Below the pieces are notes generated by a model. It saw only the letters and a list, made by a program, of their open reading frames with translations. It was not told the origin of the DNA and did not search any database. 64,000 nt of DNA from Pseudoalteromonas sp. BSi20652. GTDB lineage: Bacteria; Pseudomonadota; Gammaproteobacteria; Enterobacterales; Alteromonadaceae. The stretch lies in contig NZ_BADT01000108.1 in assembly GCF_000239855.1 (NCBI RefSeq), positions 1 to 64,000 on the forward strand. The letters are read 5' to 3'. Position 1 is the first letter of the stretch. The number at the start of each line of letters is the position of its first letter. Shown here one piece after another: positions 37,057 through 47,120 of this stretch. The position numbers were made by a program, and so were the translations under genes.

Positions 37057-38275
37057 ATGTTTCAACCGGTTAGCTTATTTATAGGGCTTAGATATAGTCG
37101 CTCCGCTAAAGGAAATGCGTTTATATCGTTTATTTCGTTTTTTTCTATTGCTGGTATCGCTATTGGTTTAATGGCATTATTTACGGTAAGTAGTGTGATG
37201 AACGGGTTTGAAAATAGCCTAAAAACAAATATGCTTGGACTTATTCCGCATGTTGAAGTTAGCGCAGGTAAACACACTACCACTCAAATGAGCACCCTCA
37301 AAACCGACCTAGAACAATCTCCTTATGTTGATAATGTAAGCTTATATCGCCACGGCGAAGCTATTTTGCAAACGAATAAAGACTTGCACGGTGTTTTACT
37401 ACAAGGCCTTCATAACGACAGCGGTTCTTTGTATAAAATTACCGAATAAAATAGTACAAGGCGATTGGAAAACCGTATTAAATAAAAATTACAGCATTGC
37501 TATAAGCCGTTATTTGAGTCGTAAATTAGGCGTTAGTGTGGGTGATAAGCTTCGCGTTATTATGCCTAATGCTTCAACATATACACCTCTTGGGCGAGTA
37601 CCCAGCCAGCGTTTATTTAAAGTTGCCGCAATATACGAAACCGGATCTGAGATAGATATGGCACTTGCGTTTACGAGTGGCGCTTCGCTACAACGGGTGT
37701 TAAAGCTGGATAAAAACACCGCCCCAAATTTAAGTGTTTCATTGCACGAACCTTTCGAACTAGATGAATTTATTGAAGCAAGCCAACGTATTTTAAAAGA
37801 TTACAATTACAGTGATTGGCGCAGTACCCAAGGTACTCTATTTGCAGCCGTTGCTATGGAAAAGCGCATTATGTCTATGTTGCTTGCCCTCATTGTATTG
37901 GTGGCTGTATTTAATATTGTATCGGCATTAACCATGATGGTAAGCGAAAAACAAGGTGAAGTGGCCATACTACAAACGTTAGGTTTAACACCTTCGCAAG
38001 TGCAAAAAGTGTTTATGGTGCAAGGCTTATATAACGGCGTAATTGGTACCGCAATAGGCGCATTTTTAGGTGTAATATTTAGTTTATATATAAATGAGCT
38101 ACTTGCATTAGTGGGCTTAAACTTATTGGCGGGTATAGAGCTTCCGGTAAAATTTGATATTTTGAGTTTAGTAATAATAGCGTTTGCCAGTATTGCTATG
38201 AGCTTTTTAGCTACCTTATATCCTGCGCGTAAAGCCGCAAAAGTAAAACCAGCAGAGGTATTACGTTATGAATGA
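37057..38275 (+). pseudogene. lolC: lipoprotein-releasing ABC transporter permease LolC, frameshifted as read
   Basis: The N-terminal part (FQPVSLFIGLRYSRSAKGN, IGLMALFTVSSVMNGFE) ends at a stop at 37447-37449. The rest continues one frame on as KLPNKIVQGDWKTV and runs to PARKAAKVKPAEVLRYE. One extra base in or beside the A run at 37435-37441 explains it, and removing it gives about 406 residues, normal for LolC. The ATG at 37057 matches E. coli LolC. LolCDE extracts lipoproteins from the inner membrane and is normally essential, so an intact gene with a sequencing error is the likelier reading. It overlaps lolD by 8 bases. Confidence 0.87.
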
Positions 38276-38966
38276 TTTAGTAATTAGTTGTGAAAATTTA
38301 AGTAAGGTTTATCAAGATGGCAGCAACCAAGTTGAAGTATTAAAAGGCGTTGATTTAGCGCTGCAGCAAGGTGAAATGCTCGCTATTGTGGGGAGTTCTG
38401 GCTCTGGTAAAAGTACGCTTTTACACATACTTGGCACATTAGATACCGCAAGCTCAGGTAGCGCTAAAATTAAAAACCAAGAAGTTGCAAAACTTTCGCG
38501 AACAGAGCAAGCCGCATTTAGAAACCAAAATTTGGGCTTCATCTATCAATTTCATCATTTATTAATGGAGTTTAGCGCAGTTGAAAACGTGGCTATGCCG
38601 TTATTAATTAAAGGCTTGAGTGCAAATGAAGCCAAAGTTCAAGCGCTCGATATGCTCGAAAAAGTAGGCCTTGCACATCGCAGCTCGCATAAACCGTCTG
38701 CGCTTTCTGGTGGAGAGCGCCAACGCGTGGCTATTGCCCGTGCACTGGTTACAAAACCTGCGCTTGTGCTTGCTGATGAACCAACCGGTAATTTAGATAA
38801 ACAGAATGCGATTAAAATTTACGATTTAATTAATGAGCTTAACCAAAGTTTAAACACCAGTTTTGTGGTAGTTACACACGATTTAGAACTTGCCGATAAG
38901 CTAGGCAAAATAGCTCATTTAGACGATGGAAAACTAGCTATTAAAGAGTCGCAGCATGTTGCTTAG
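38268..38966 (+). CDS. lolD: lipoprotein-releasing ABC transporter ATPase LolD
   Basis: A 232-residue cytoplasmic ATPase with Walker A GSSGSGKSTLLHIL, the LolD/MacB-type FIYQFHHLLMEFSAVENVAMP, signature LSGGERQRVAIARAL, Walker B VLADEPTGNLD and the switch His in VVTHD. It powers LolCE to hand lipoproteins to LolA. It overlaps lolC and lolE by several bases on each side, a tight operon. Confidence 0.96.
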   Translation: MNDLVISCENLSKVYQDGSNQVEVLKGVDLALQQGEMLAIVGSSGSGKSTLLHILGTLDTASSGSAKIKNQEVAKLSRTEQAAFRNQNLGFIYQFHHLLMEFSAVENVAMPLLIKGLSANEAKVQALDMLEKVGLAHRSSHKPSALSGGERQRVAIARALVTKPALVLADEPTGNLDKQNAIKIYDLINELNQSLNTSFVVVTHDLELADKLGKIAHLDDGKLAIKESQHVA

Positions 38967-40200
38967 TGCATTTTTAAGTAAACGTTTTAGAGCCTATTCA
39001 GGCCACAAAGATGAAAAAAACGGCTTTGTTAGTTTTATCGCTAAAGCGTCGACTATTGGTATTTTAATAGGTGTCGCGGTTTTAATTGTGGCGCTGTCGG
39101 TAATTAATGGTTTTGAGCAGCAACTAGTACATAGATTGCTAAGTGTTGTGCCGCAGGTTGAATATGTAGCACCAAGTAGACCCATTGCAAATTGGTCGCA
39201 AAAGGTTGAGGATTTACAAACACAACCTCACGTAACAGGGGCTGCGCCGTTTATTGCCGTTAACGGAATGGCGCAATATAAAAGCCAGCTAAAAGCGATA
39301 GAAATTCGGGGTGTTGAGCCATCGCTCGAGAGTAATGTATCGGCGGTAAACCAGTTTACCAGTGGTAAATTAGTCAGTCAGCTAGGCCTTGACGATGTAA
39401 TTTTAGGTAAGCAAATAGTAAAACAGTTAGACGCCAAAGTAGGCGATAACATTACATTACTTATTCCGCAAATTAGTCAAAAAGGTCAATCATTATTAGC
39501 GCCTAAACGCGTAACACTTAACCTTGCAGGTGTTATAGAAATGGGTGGACCGATTGATAGTACTGCTGCATTTATACATCTTAACAAAGCACAGCAAACA
39601 TTGGGTTACGATGAAACCCAAGTAACAGGGCTGCGTTTAAGTGTTGATGATGTGTTTTCGGCGCATCAAATAGCGCTAAAAGTGGGCCAAACTATTGCCG
39701 ACTACGTGTATATTTCTAGTTGGTTTAGAACCCAAGGCAGCCTTTATCAAGATATTCAAATGGTACGTACCATTGTTTATATTGTGGTGTTTTTAATTAT
39801 TGCTGTAGCCAGTTTTAATATTGTATCCTCCTTGGTGATGGAAGTACGCGAAAAACAAGGCAATATCGCAATTTTAAAAACCATGGGCGCGAAAGATAGT
39901 ACTATTTTAGCCACCTTTGTAATGCAAGGCTTAATGCAAGCATTCGTAGGCGTGGCACTAGGGACACTAATTGGCGTAGTATTAGCGCTTAACATAAGTG
40001 AGCTTTTTACGTGGATAAGCCAATTATTTGGAGCCAATCCACTTGAGGGCGTTTATTTTATAGAGTTTTTACCAAGTAAATTAGTACTTGAAGACATTGG
40101 TATTACAGTGATTGTTACGTTTGTGCTTGCGATACTTGCCACTATTTATCCTGCATGGCAAGCAACGCGCGTAGATCCTGCCAAAGTGCTTGGTAATTAG
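38956..40200 (+). CDS. lolE: lipoprotein-releasing ABC transporter permease LolE
   Basis: A 414-residue inner-membrane permease with four helices (one near the N terminus, three at the C terminus) and a large periplasmic domain between. Family segments are ISFIAKASTIGILIG-type near the start (FVSFIAKASTIGILIGVAVL), SLVMEVREKQGNIAILKTMGA and IYPAWQATRVDPAKVLG. It pairs with LolC and LolD. Its ATG lies within the end of lolD. Order lolC-lolD-lolE is as in E. coli. Confidence 0.95.
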   Translation: MLLSAFLSKRFRAYSGHKDEKNGFVSFIAKASTIGILIGVAVLIVALSVINGFEQQLVHRLLSVVPQVEYVAPSRPIANWSQKVEDLQTQPHVTGAAPFIAVNGMAQYKSQLKAIEIRGVEPSLESNVSAVNQFTSGKLVSQLGLDDVILGKQIVKQLDAKVGDNITLLIPQISQKGQSLLAPKRVTLNLAGVIEMGGPIDSTAAFIHLNKAQQTLGYDETQVTGLRLSVDDVFSAHQIALKVGQTIADYVYISSWFRTQGSLYQDIQMVRTIVYIVVFLIIAVASFNIVSSLVMEVREKQGNIAILKTMGAKDSTILATFVMQGLMQAFVGVALGTLIGVVLALNISELFTWISQLFGANPLEGVYFIEFLPSKLVLEDIGITVIVTFVLAILATIYPAWQATRVDPAKVLGN

Positions 40201-40214
40201 TAAAAGGGTTTAAC

Positions 40215-40607
40215 ATGCGAGCCAGTTACAGTGCAATGCACTTTGTTTATGTGCAATGGCTAAAAAAACGTTCACAATCAGCAAGTGGCGCAGATGGCGT
40301 TTTTGCCTTTTCGCTTATTTTATTATTAAATTGTATTATGCTAGCTGGGGTGTTTTCCCCGCATTTAATGGACACCATAACAAGTGTGTCTCGTGTGATA
40401 GTGTGCTTAATTGGCATTGTTTTATTGTTAGGGATTGCAATGTTGAATGGGCTTTATTTAGGAAGCGGTAGCAATTATATCAATAATGTAAAACGCGCCT
40501 TTAGGGCTAATTCTAAAAAACGCTACTTTGTAGCAATGATAATTTGGTTATTTGGCTCTATTATTTTGGTATTTCCTTTATTAGCACTAAGGTTTGTTTA
40601 TCCTTAG
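40215..40607 (+). CDS. small membrane protein of unknown function
   Basis: A 130-residue protein with three predicted membrane helices (FAFSLILLLNCIMLAGVF, VIVCLIGIVLLLGIAMLNGL, FVAMIIWLFGSIILVFPLLAL). It starts 14 bases after lolE, so it is probably co-transcribed with lolCDE. No recognised motif. Confidence 0.65.
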   Translation: MRASYSAMHFVYVQWLKKRSQSASGADGVFAFSLILLLNCIMLAGVFSPHLMDTITSVSRVIVCLIGIVLLLGIAMLNGLYLGSGSNYINNVKRAFRANSKKRYFVAMIIWLFGSIILVFPLLALRFVYP

Positions 40608-40717
40608 CGTTAACAGTAATAAACAATAGGGCACTATAACGAAACCTGTTAAACTAGGCGCTTATTTAAAATTAAGCAATAACTGCTTGGTTGCTATACC
40701 TCACTTTGGGATTTACT

Positions 40718-41191
40718 TTGACTAATAACGATATTTTACGCCGCATTCGCTACACTTTTAACTTAACTGATACTGCTATGGTCAATGTTTTTGCATCAGC
40801 AGAGCATACGGTCACTAAAGAGCAAGTAATTGCATGGTTAACTAAAGAAGGTGAAGAGGCTTTTACCCCAATAAGTGATACTGAGTTTGCTAGCTTTTTA
40901 AATGGGTTTATTAATACCCAACGTGGCAAACGCGAAGGTGAGCAACCAGAGCCTGAGAAAAAGCTAAACAATAACATCATTTTTATGAAGCTACGCATTG
41001 CTTTAAACATGAAAGCAGAAGATGTTATAGCCACACTTGCACTTGTTGATTTTGACTTAAGTAAGCACGAGCTAAGCGCATTTTCTCGTAAAGTAGATAA
41101 CAAACATTACCGTGTTTGTAACGATCAAATATTACGCTTGTTTTTAACAGGCGTGCAAAAACAGCACCGTCCAGAAGAGTCTGCTGAGTAA
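40718..41191 (+). CDS. yehS: YehS-like DUF1456 protein
   Basis: About 157 residues with two DUF1456 repeats (NNDILRRIRYTFNLTD ... ASFLNGFINTQRGKR; NNNIIFMKLRIALNMKAEDV ... LRLFLTGVQ). The likely start is TTG at 40718, with GGGA 6 bases upstream, because YehS proteins begin MLSNDILR-like; an ATG at 40691 would add an unrelated extension. Function unknown. Confidence 0.85.
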   Translation: MTNNDILRRIRYTFNLTDTAMVNVFASAEHTVTKEQVIAWLTKEGEEAFTPISDTEFASFLNGFINTQRGKREGEQPEPEKKLNNNIIFMKLRIALNMKAEDVIATLALVDFDLSKHELSAFSRKVDNKHYRVCNDQILRLFLTGVQKQHRPEESAE

Positions 41192-41481
41192 CTGGTTTAG
41201 CTAATTAGCTTTTAGTGAATGGGCTTTTGGAGTGCAATATTGCATTGCGAAGCCTATCAATTTTTACACATCTCACCCTTATCTGTTTAGCGTATTTCTC
41301 TTAATAAAATTATATTTACTTCATGTAAAAATTTGCGCAATTATTCTTATTTAAGCTCTATTAAGCTATCAATTACATTGGTAAATTATAACGCTATAAA
41401 GCAAGACTATAACAGCGAAGGAACTACTCACTTTCGAATGAAATATAGGTTTGCACTTAGGTGCATTAACACAAAAAAATT
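41192..41481. other. intergenic region before the HflX-type gene
   Basis: No gene. It holds two short palindromes, AGCTAATTAGCT near 41198 and TGCAATATTGCA at 41233-41244; neither is a clear terminator or operator. AT-rich promoter-like DNA follows. Confidence 0.4.
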
Positions 41482-42840
41482 ATGCAACTAACCGAAAAAT
41501 CATCACTTCCAAACGCCTTACTTATCTCTATTAGTACACCGCAATTTAAGGGGGATGAAGCAACAGAATCGCTTGCAGAACTTGCACGCTTAGTAACTAC
41601 TTTAGGGTTTAAAGTAGTGGGTACACAATCACAAAAGCAAAGCTCTACACAAAAAATTAATGTACTGGGCTCAGGTAAATTAACAGAAATAGCACACCTT
41701 ACCGGCAATAAAGGAATGGTTGGAGATGAGCAAGAAGATGATATGGATGATTTGGTTGATGAAGAGTCATTCCCAGAAATATCATCAGAGATCCCATCCG
41801 ACGAACTTGATTTTGCCTGCGCGGATGTAGTGGTTTTTGACTGTGACTTAACACCTTCTCAATTACGTAACGTTGAAAATCAGTTAGGGGTTGAAGTATT
41901 TGACCGAACTGGCATTATTATTGAAATATTTAGCCGCCATGCGCGTACTAAAACTGCAAAATTACAAGTTGAAATTGCTCGCCTTAATTATGTCGCGCCG
42001 CGACTTCGTGAAACATCAACTGGTGATAAAGAACGCCAAATGGGTAAAGGTGCGGGTGAGACTACACTTGAGCTAAATCGCCGTAAGGTGCGCGATCAGT
42101 TAGCAGAATTAAAGCGTGAGCTTGTTAGTGTTCAAGATGTAATGATGGACAGACGTACGCAGCGCTCTGAGCTATTCTCAGTGGCTTTAATTGGATATAC
42201 CAATGCGGGTAAATCGTCAATGATGCGCGCAATTACAGGTAGCGATGTGGAGGGTGAAAACAAGCTCTTTGCTACCTTAGATACTACTGTTCGTGCGTTA
42301 TATCCAATTACGCAGCCTCGTATACTTGTTTCCGATACGGTTGGCTTTATTAAAAAATTACCTCATGATTTGGTTGCTTCATTTCACTCAACGCTCGCTG
42401 AGGCACATGATGCGTCGTTACTGTTGTATGTTGTAGATGCTTCAGACCCTTCTTTTCGCTCACAACTTGAAGTAGTACATAAAGTACTGGCAGAAGTTGG
42501 AGTTGAAGGCAGTAAAAAGTTATTAGTACTTAATAAGTCAGATCAATTAAGTACTGAGCAACAACAAATACTGATGGATGAGTATCCTGATGCAATGATG
42601 ACATCGACTCGCAACCCAGATGATATTAGTAAGTTACATAAGTACATTGTCGGTATAGCTCAAGAGGACATGATTGAAGAAGATATAATTATACCTTACA
42701 CAGCAAAAGGTATAGTCGGTGAAATTCGTTCAAGCATGAGTGTTGTTAAAGAAGAGTATGAATATAGCCATATTAAATTAACAGTGCGCTCAAGTGCGAT
42801 TGATTTAGAGCGTTTAAAAAAGAGTATGATGAAATTATAG
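41482..42840 (+). CDS. HflX-type ribosome-associated GTPase
   Basis: A 452-residue GTPase. The HflX N-terminal domain (KVVGTQSQKQSSTQKINVLGSGKLTEI) is followed by a glycine-rich coiled-coil region (RHARTKTAKLQVEIARLNYVAPRLR) and a GTPase domain: G1 GYTNAGKSSM, G3 DTVGF, G4 NKSD. HflX splits stalled ribosomes under stress. Here an acidic insert of about 30 residues (near 75-107, rich in Asp/Glu) interrupts the N-terminal domain. The gene is not beside hfq or hflKC, so it is probably a paralogue of the main hflX. Confidence 0.88.
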   Translation: MQLTEKSSLPNALLISISTPQFKGDEATESLAELARLVTTLGFKVVGTQSQKQSSTQKINVLGSGKLTEIAHLTGNKGMVGDEQEDDMDDLVDEESFPEISSEIPSDELDFACADVVVFDCDLTPSQLRNVENQLGVEVFDRTGIIIEIFSRHARTKTAKLQVEIARLNYVAPRLRETSTGDKERQMGKGAGETTLELNRRKVRDQLAELKRELVSVQDVMMDRRTQRSELFSVALIGYTNAGKSSMMRAITGSDVEGENKLFATLDTTVRALYPITQPRILVSDTVGFIKKLPHDLVASFHSTLAEAHDASLLLYVVDASDPSFRSQLEVVHKVLAEVGVEGSKKLLVLNKSDQLSTEQQQILMDEYPDAMMTSTRNPDDISKLHKYIVGIAQEDMIEEDIIIPYTAKGIVGEIRSSMSVVKEEYEYSHIKLTVRSSAIDLERLKKSMMKL

Positions 42841-42878
42841 CAAACTAAGTGTTTCATAAAAGCTAATGTTTTTTACAA

Positions 42879-42912
42879 AAAAACGCGTCTTACAATGTAA
42901 GTACGCGTTTTT
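42879..42912. terminator. bidirectional terminator
   Basis: AAAAACGCGT (42879-42888) pairs with ACGCGTTTTT (42903-42912), and inside it CTTAC (42889-42893) pairs with GTAAG (42897-42901). It serves both convergent genes. Confidence 0.92.
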
Positions 42913-42927
42913 AAACGAGTAATGAGT

Positions 42928-43374
42928 TTACATTTCGTCGCTGCGGTATGTTTTTTTCATGATGTAAACGTAAGCGTTTACAAAAGCATTTTCTTGATAC
43001 TTTTTAAGGCCTGTTTCTTCAAAATCAATAGGGATAGGGTTGCGTTTTAACTGCTCTTTAACTTCAGTTGTAGTAAATAAACGTACATCTAAGTTGTCGA
43101 TTAATTGAATCGCAGTTTCCATTTTAAAGCCTTTTGCACTGCCAGCAAATTTACCTTTAGGCTGACGCTCACGAATTGCAACAGAATCAATTTGGTAATC
43201 TTGCATTAGTTTTGCAAAATCGAATTGAAATTTACGCATTACTTCAGTGTCGTTACCGTTACCTAAGGTAAAGCGTGTTTGGCGCACATCGCGAATATCA
43301 AATACGTCATTATCTTTACTTAAAATACAAAGTAGTACATCACTACCGGTAATTTCTACACCACATGTTCTCAT
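42928..43374 (-). CDS. DUF3010 family protein
   Basis: A 148-residue protein of the DUF3010 family (MRTCGVEITGSDVLLCILS, IRERQPKGKFAGSAKGFKME, ENAFVNAYVYIMKKTY). The N terminus, with strand-Gly-x-Glu pattern, and the Lys/Ala-rich middle look RNase H-like, similar to RuvC-type folds, but I cannot identify a complete active site. Function unknown. Confidence 0.8.
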   Translation of the reverse strand: MRTCGVEITGSDVLLCILSKDNDVFDIRDVRQTRFTLGNGNDTEVMRKFQFDFAKLMQDYQIDSVAIRERQPKGKFAGSAKGFKMETAIQLIDNLDVRLFTTTEVKEQLKRNPIPIDFEETGLKKYQENAFVNAYVYIMKKTYRSDEM

Positions 43375-43726
43375 GTCTATTCTCTAAAATAACTTAATTA
43401 CGCAGTATTATACGCAACGCACATTAAAATGCGAGTGTGGGTATAGTTAGGTGCGTAATTAATACATTGATGCTTTTATATTTTAATAAAATGATTTTTT
43501 TGCTTTAAAAGCTACATTTTGTGGATAAAACGGGTGGATTTCCCCCCTTAAAACTTGTAATTAAATGCGCGGCACGCGACAATATATCTTTGTAGTTGAA
43601 TAGACTCCTCATCTACATATATTAGTCAATGCTTATTCGTAAAAGCGTTGTCGAGTCATTCTCATTTAATTTATTAAAAATACACGTGATACATTGTAGG
43701 TGTCACCACTGTAGCAAGGATTTATA
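43375..43726 (+). promoter_or_regulatory. thrS upstream region
   Basis: No gene. A perfect 11-base inverted repeat, TTAATTACGCA (43394-43404) and TGCGTAATTAA (43452-43462), with a smaller stem inside, looks like a small palindromic element. A plausible promoter is TTGAAT, 17 bases, ATATTA near 43597-43625. E. coli thrS is controlled by a tRNA-like mRNA leader; I cannot confirm such folding here. Confidence 0.4.
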
Positions 43727-45637
43727 ATGCCAGTTATTACTCTTCCAGACGGAAGTCAACGTAGTTTTGAAAACCCTGTAAGCACGCTTGATGTTGCAAA
43801 CGATATTGGTCCTGGTTTAGCTAAAGCGACCATTGCGGGTCGTGTTAATGGCGAACGTGTTGATGCATGTGATAAAATTTGTGAAGATTCTCGTCTTGAG
43901 ATCATTACCGCTAAAGACGATGACGGTCTTGAAATCATTCGTCACTCTTGTGCTCACTTAATTGGTCATGCAGTTAAGCAACTTTTCCCAGACGCAAAAA
44001 TGGCAATTGGTCCTACCATTGATAACGGTTTTTACTACGATATCGATATGGAACATTCATTATCACAAGATGATCTTGAAGCAATTGAAAAGCGTATGTT
44101 GCAACTTGCAAAAACCAACTACGACGTAGTGAAAAAAACAGTAAGCTGGCAAGAAGCACGCGATACATTTGAAGCGCGTGGCGAAACATACAAAATAGAA
44201 ATTCTGGACGAAAACATCGCTAAAGATGACCGCCCAGGGTTATATCATCACGAAGAATATGTAGACATGTGTCGTGGACCTCACGTTCCTAACATGAAAT
44301 TTTGCCAAAACTTCAAAATAATGAAAGTGGCGGGTGCATATTGGCGTGGTGATTCAGAAAACAAAATGCTACAACGCATTTACGGCACAGCGTGGGGCGA
44401 TAAAAAGCAACTTAAAGCGTATTTAAAACGCCTTGAAGAAGCTGAAAAACGCGATCATCGCCGTATTGGTAAAGCGCTTGATTTATGGCATTGGCAAGAA
44501 GAAGCGCCAGGCATGGTATTTTGGCACAACGATGGTTGGAGCATTTACCGCGAGCTTGAAGAATTTGTACGTGAAAAGTTACGCGAATATGAGTACGAAG
44601 AAGTAAAAGGTCCAATGATGATGGACCGTTCACTTTGGGAAAAATCAGGTCACTGGGAAAAATATTCAGAAGCAATGTTTACCACTGAGTCTGAAAAGCG
44701 TGAATACGCGATTAAACCAATGAACTGCCCAGGACACGTGCAAATCTTTAACCAAGGTTTAAAATCGTACCGTGATTTACCACTTCGTATGGCTGAATTT
44801 GGTTGTTGTCATCGTAATGAACCATCAGGTGCACTACACGGTTTAATGCGTGTACGTGGCTTTACACAAGATGATGCTCACATTTTCTGTACCGAAGAGC
44901 AGATAATGGACGAAGTGTCAGCGTGTATTAAGATGGTGTATGATACATATGAAACATTCGGATTTGAGAAGATTGTGGTTAAGCTATCTACTCGCCCAGA
45001 ACAACGCATTGGTGAAGACCATATGTGGGATAAAGCAGAGCTTGCCTTAGCCGAAGCACTTAAGCTAAACGATATTGAATTTGATTATCTTCCGGGTGAA
45101 GGCGCGTTTTATGGTCCGAAGATTGAATTTACTTTATACGATTGTTTAGACAGAGCGTGGCAGTGTGGTACAGTGCAATTAGACTTTGCATTACCGGGTC
45201 GTTTAGGCGCTACTTATGTAGCAGAAAATAACGAGCGTCGTACACCTGTAATGATACATCGTGCTATTTTAGGTTCTATTGAACGCTTTATTGGCATTTT
45301 AACTGAAGAGTACGCTGGTTTATTCCCGACGTGGCTTGCACCAAAGCAAGTGGTAATTATGAATATTACCGATAAACAGGCTCCTTATGTTAAAGAAGTT
45401 GTACAAAAATTAAATAAACTTGGAATTAGAGCCGCTGCTGACTTGAGAAATGAGAAGATTGGCTTTAAAATCCGTGAGCATACACTGAAGCGTATTCCAT
45501 ATTTACTTGTTGTTGGCGATAAAGAAGTTGAACAGCAAGAAGTAGCAGTGCGTACTCGCACAGGTGAAGACCTTGGCAAATTTAATGTTGATGATTTTGT
45601 AGCTAAAATTAGTGAAGAAATTAAAAATCGACAGTAA
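43727..45637 (+). CDS. thrS: threonyl-tRNA synthetase
   Basis: A 636-residue class II synthetase that charges tRNA-Thr. The order is an N-terminal TGS domain ([21 protein letters not shown]), an editing domain with [14 protein letters not shown] and [10 protein letters not shown] (the second zinc-like His/Cys pair), and a catalytic core with [36 protein letters not shown] and the C-terminal anticodon domain. Length is normal (E. coli 642). AAGGATT precedes the ATG. It leads the thrS-infC-rpmI-rplT block. Confidence 0.97.
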   Translation: MPVITLPDGSQRSFENPVSTLDVANDIGPGLAKATIAGRVNGERVDACDKICEDSRLEIITAKDDDGLEIIRHSCAHLIGHAVKQLFPDAKMAIGPTIDNGFYYDIDMEHSLSQDDLEAIEKRMLQLAKTNYDVVKKTVSWQEARDTFEARGETYKIEILDENIAKDDRPGLYHHEEYVDMCRGPHVPNMKFCQNFKIMKVAGAYWRGDSENKMLQRIYGTAWGDKKQLKAYLKRLEEAEKRDHRRIGKALDLWHWQEEAPGMVFWHNDGWSIYRELEEFVREKLREYEYEEVKGPMMMDRSLWEKSGHWEKYSEAMFTTESEKREYAIKPMNCPGHVQIFNQGLKSYRDLPLRMAEFGCCHRNEPSGALHGLMRVRGFTQDDAHIFCTEEQIMDEVSACIKMVYDTYETFGFEKIVVKLSTRPEQRIGEDHMWDKAELALAEALKLNDIEFDYLPGEGAFYGPKIEFTLYDCLDRAWQCGTVQLDFALPGRLGATYVAENNERRTPVMIHRAILGSIERFIGILTEEYAGLFPTWLAPKQVVIMNITDKQAPYVKEVVQKLNKLGIRAAADLRNEKIGFKIREHTLKRIPYLLVVGDKEVEQQEVAVRTRTGEDLGKFNVDDFVAKISEEIKNRQ

Positions 45638-45711
45638 AAATCGAGCGTGTAAGGCATTAACAAACAGCCAACTACACGCTTATATTATTGATATTCTTGG
45701 AGGAACGTACT

Positions 45712-46257
45712 ATTAGAGGCGGCAAGAAAGGGCAACAAACAGCCCAAAAAAATCGTATTAACGAAGAAATTACAGCGCAAGAAGTTCGTTTAATTGACAT
45801 TGAAGGCGAACAAGCTGGAATTCAGTCATTACAAGACGCGCAAACTATGGCCGATGCAGCGGGTGTTGATCTTGTTGAGATCAGTCCAAACGCTGAGCCG
45901 CCTGTTTGTAGAATCATGGACTACGGTAAGTTCATCTTTGAAAAAAGTAAAGAACTGAAAGAGCAGAAGAAGAAGCAAAAGCAAATCCAGATTAAAGAAA
46001 TCAAATTCCGTCCTGGTACGGATGAAGGTGACTATCAGGTTAAGCTTCGCAACTTAGTTAAGTTCTTAGAAGGTGGCGATAAAGCTAAAATAACCATCCG
46101 CTTCCGTGGTCGTGAAATGGCTCACCAAGAAATTGGTATAGAATTATTAAACCGTATCAAAGGCGATTTAGAAGCTCTTGCAGTAGTTGAGTCTTTCCCA
46201 AATCGTGTTGAAGGCCGCCAAATGGTTATGATGATGGCGCCTGTTGCTAAAAAATAA
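45712..46257 (+). CDS. infC: translation initiation factor IF-3 (ATT start)
   Basis: IF-3, 181 residues, binds the 30S subunit and checks start codons. Sequence: [72 protein letters not shown]. By comparison with E. coli the start is ATT at 45712, with AGGAGG-like TTGGAGGAAC 6 bases before; an upstream in-frame ATG would add foreign residues. The rare ATT lets IF-3 limit its own translation, a known feature of infC. Confidence 0.94.
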   Translation: MRGGKKGQQTAQKNRINEEITAQEVRLIDIEGEQAGIQSLQDAQTMADAAGVDLVEISPNAEPPVCRIMDYGKFIFEKSKELKEQKKKQKQIQIKEIKFRPGTDEGDYQVKLRNLVKFLEGGDKAKITIRFRGREMAHQEIGIELLNRIKGDLEALAVVESFPNRVEGRQMVMMMAPVAKK

Positions 46258-46468
46258 TTTTTAAGCGATAATACGCACCGAAATTAGCTCAGGTCTGCAA
46301 GCAATATGCGAATATTCACCTGAGTTAACCGGTCTTAAAGTAAGATTGCGGCATTTATGTTGGGTCTTCACCGGAACATGGCAGTAAGTTAGGCCTAAAA
46401 GTGGAGCTATAGAAATATATCTCACGCCTGCTTACTAATTTAAAAGCAATACAATTGGAGTTATTGCA
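46258..46468 (+). ncRNA. infC-rpmI leader with probable L20 control structure
   Basis: CTCAGGT (46288-46294) pairs with ACCTGAG (46318-46324). AGTAAG-TT-AGGC (46383-46394) pairs with GCCT-G-CTTACT (46426-46436), a long stem ending about 30 bases before rpmI. In E. coli, L20 represses rpmI-rplT by binding structures in this same interval. The pairings are visible; the L20 link is by analogy. Confidence 0.6.
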
Positions 46469-46669
46469 ATGGCTTATAAGCTAAAAAGTCACAGTGGCGC
46501 TGCTAAGCGTTTCAAAAAGACTGCTTCTGGCGGTTTCAAGCGTAAACAAGCGCATCTTCGTCATATTCTGACTAAGAAAACTTCTAAGCGTAAGTTACAC
46601 CTACGTCCTAAGATGATGGTTCATAAAAATGACCATGGTCTAGTTTCACGTATGTTACCGTTCGCTTAA
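46469..46669 (+). CDS. rpmI: 50S ribosomal protein L35
   Basis: L35, 66 residues, basic ([36 protein letters not shown]). It is followed 15 bases later by rplT. The start ATG has TTGGAG upstream. A small rRNA-binding part of the large subunit. Confidence 0.97.
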   Translation: MAYKLKSHSGAAKRFKKTASGGFKRKQAHLRHILTKKTSKRKLHLRPKMMVHKNDHGLVSRMLPFA

Positions 46670-46684
46670 TAGGGGTTTTTAGAA

Positions 46685-47044
46685 ATGGCAAGAGTTAAAC
46701 GCGGCGTTGTCGCACGTGCACGTCACAAAAAAGTTTTAAAACAAGCAAAAGGTTATTACGGAGCACGTTCACGTGTTTACCGCGTAGCTTTCCAGGCTGT
46801 TACAAAAGCGGGTCAATACGCTTACCGTGACCGTCGTGCGAAGAAACGTACTTTCCGTCAATTATGGATTGCACGTATCAATGCTGCTTCACGTCAAAAT
46901 GGTCTGTCTTACAGCCGTTTTATCAATGGTCTTAAAAAGACTTCTGTAGAAATCGATCGTAAGATCCTTGCAGATATCGCTGTTTACGACCAAGTTGCAT
47001 TCGCAGCGCTTGTAGAAAAAGCAAAAGAAGGCCTAGCCGCTTAA
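46685..47044 (+). CDS. rplT: 50S ribosomal protein L20
   Basis: L20, 119 residues ([52 protein letters not shown]). It binds 23S rRNA early in assembly and, in relatives, represses the rpmI-rplT mRNA. A terminator follows within 20 bases. Confidence 0.97.
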   Translation: MARVKRGVVARARHKKVLKQAKGYYGARSRVYRVAFQAVTKAGQYAYRDRRAKKRTFRQLWIARINAASRQNGLSYSRFINGLKKTSVEIDRKILADIAVYDQVAFAALVEKAKEGLAA

Positions 47045-47063
47045 GCTTTTTTATATAAGTATT

Positions 47064-47090
47064 AAAAAGGAGCCTATGGCTCCTTTTTTT
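47064..47090 (+). terminator. rplT terminator
   Basis: AAAAAGGAGCC (47064-47074) pairs with GGCTCCTTTTT (47078-47088) across TAT, in a T run to 47090. Confidence 0.95.
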
Positions 47091-47120
47091 GTGCCTGTAA
47101 TTTAGTAACTTAAACCAATG

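Noticed and set aside
43550-43575. TGTAATTAAAT as a HexR-type site near thrS
   Set aside because: It lacks the second half of the palindrome and lies upstream of an unrelated gene.
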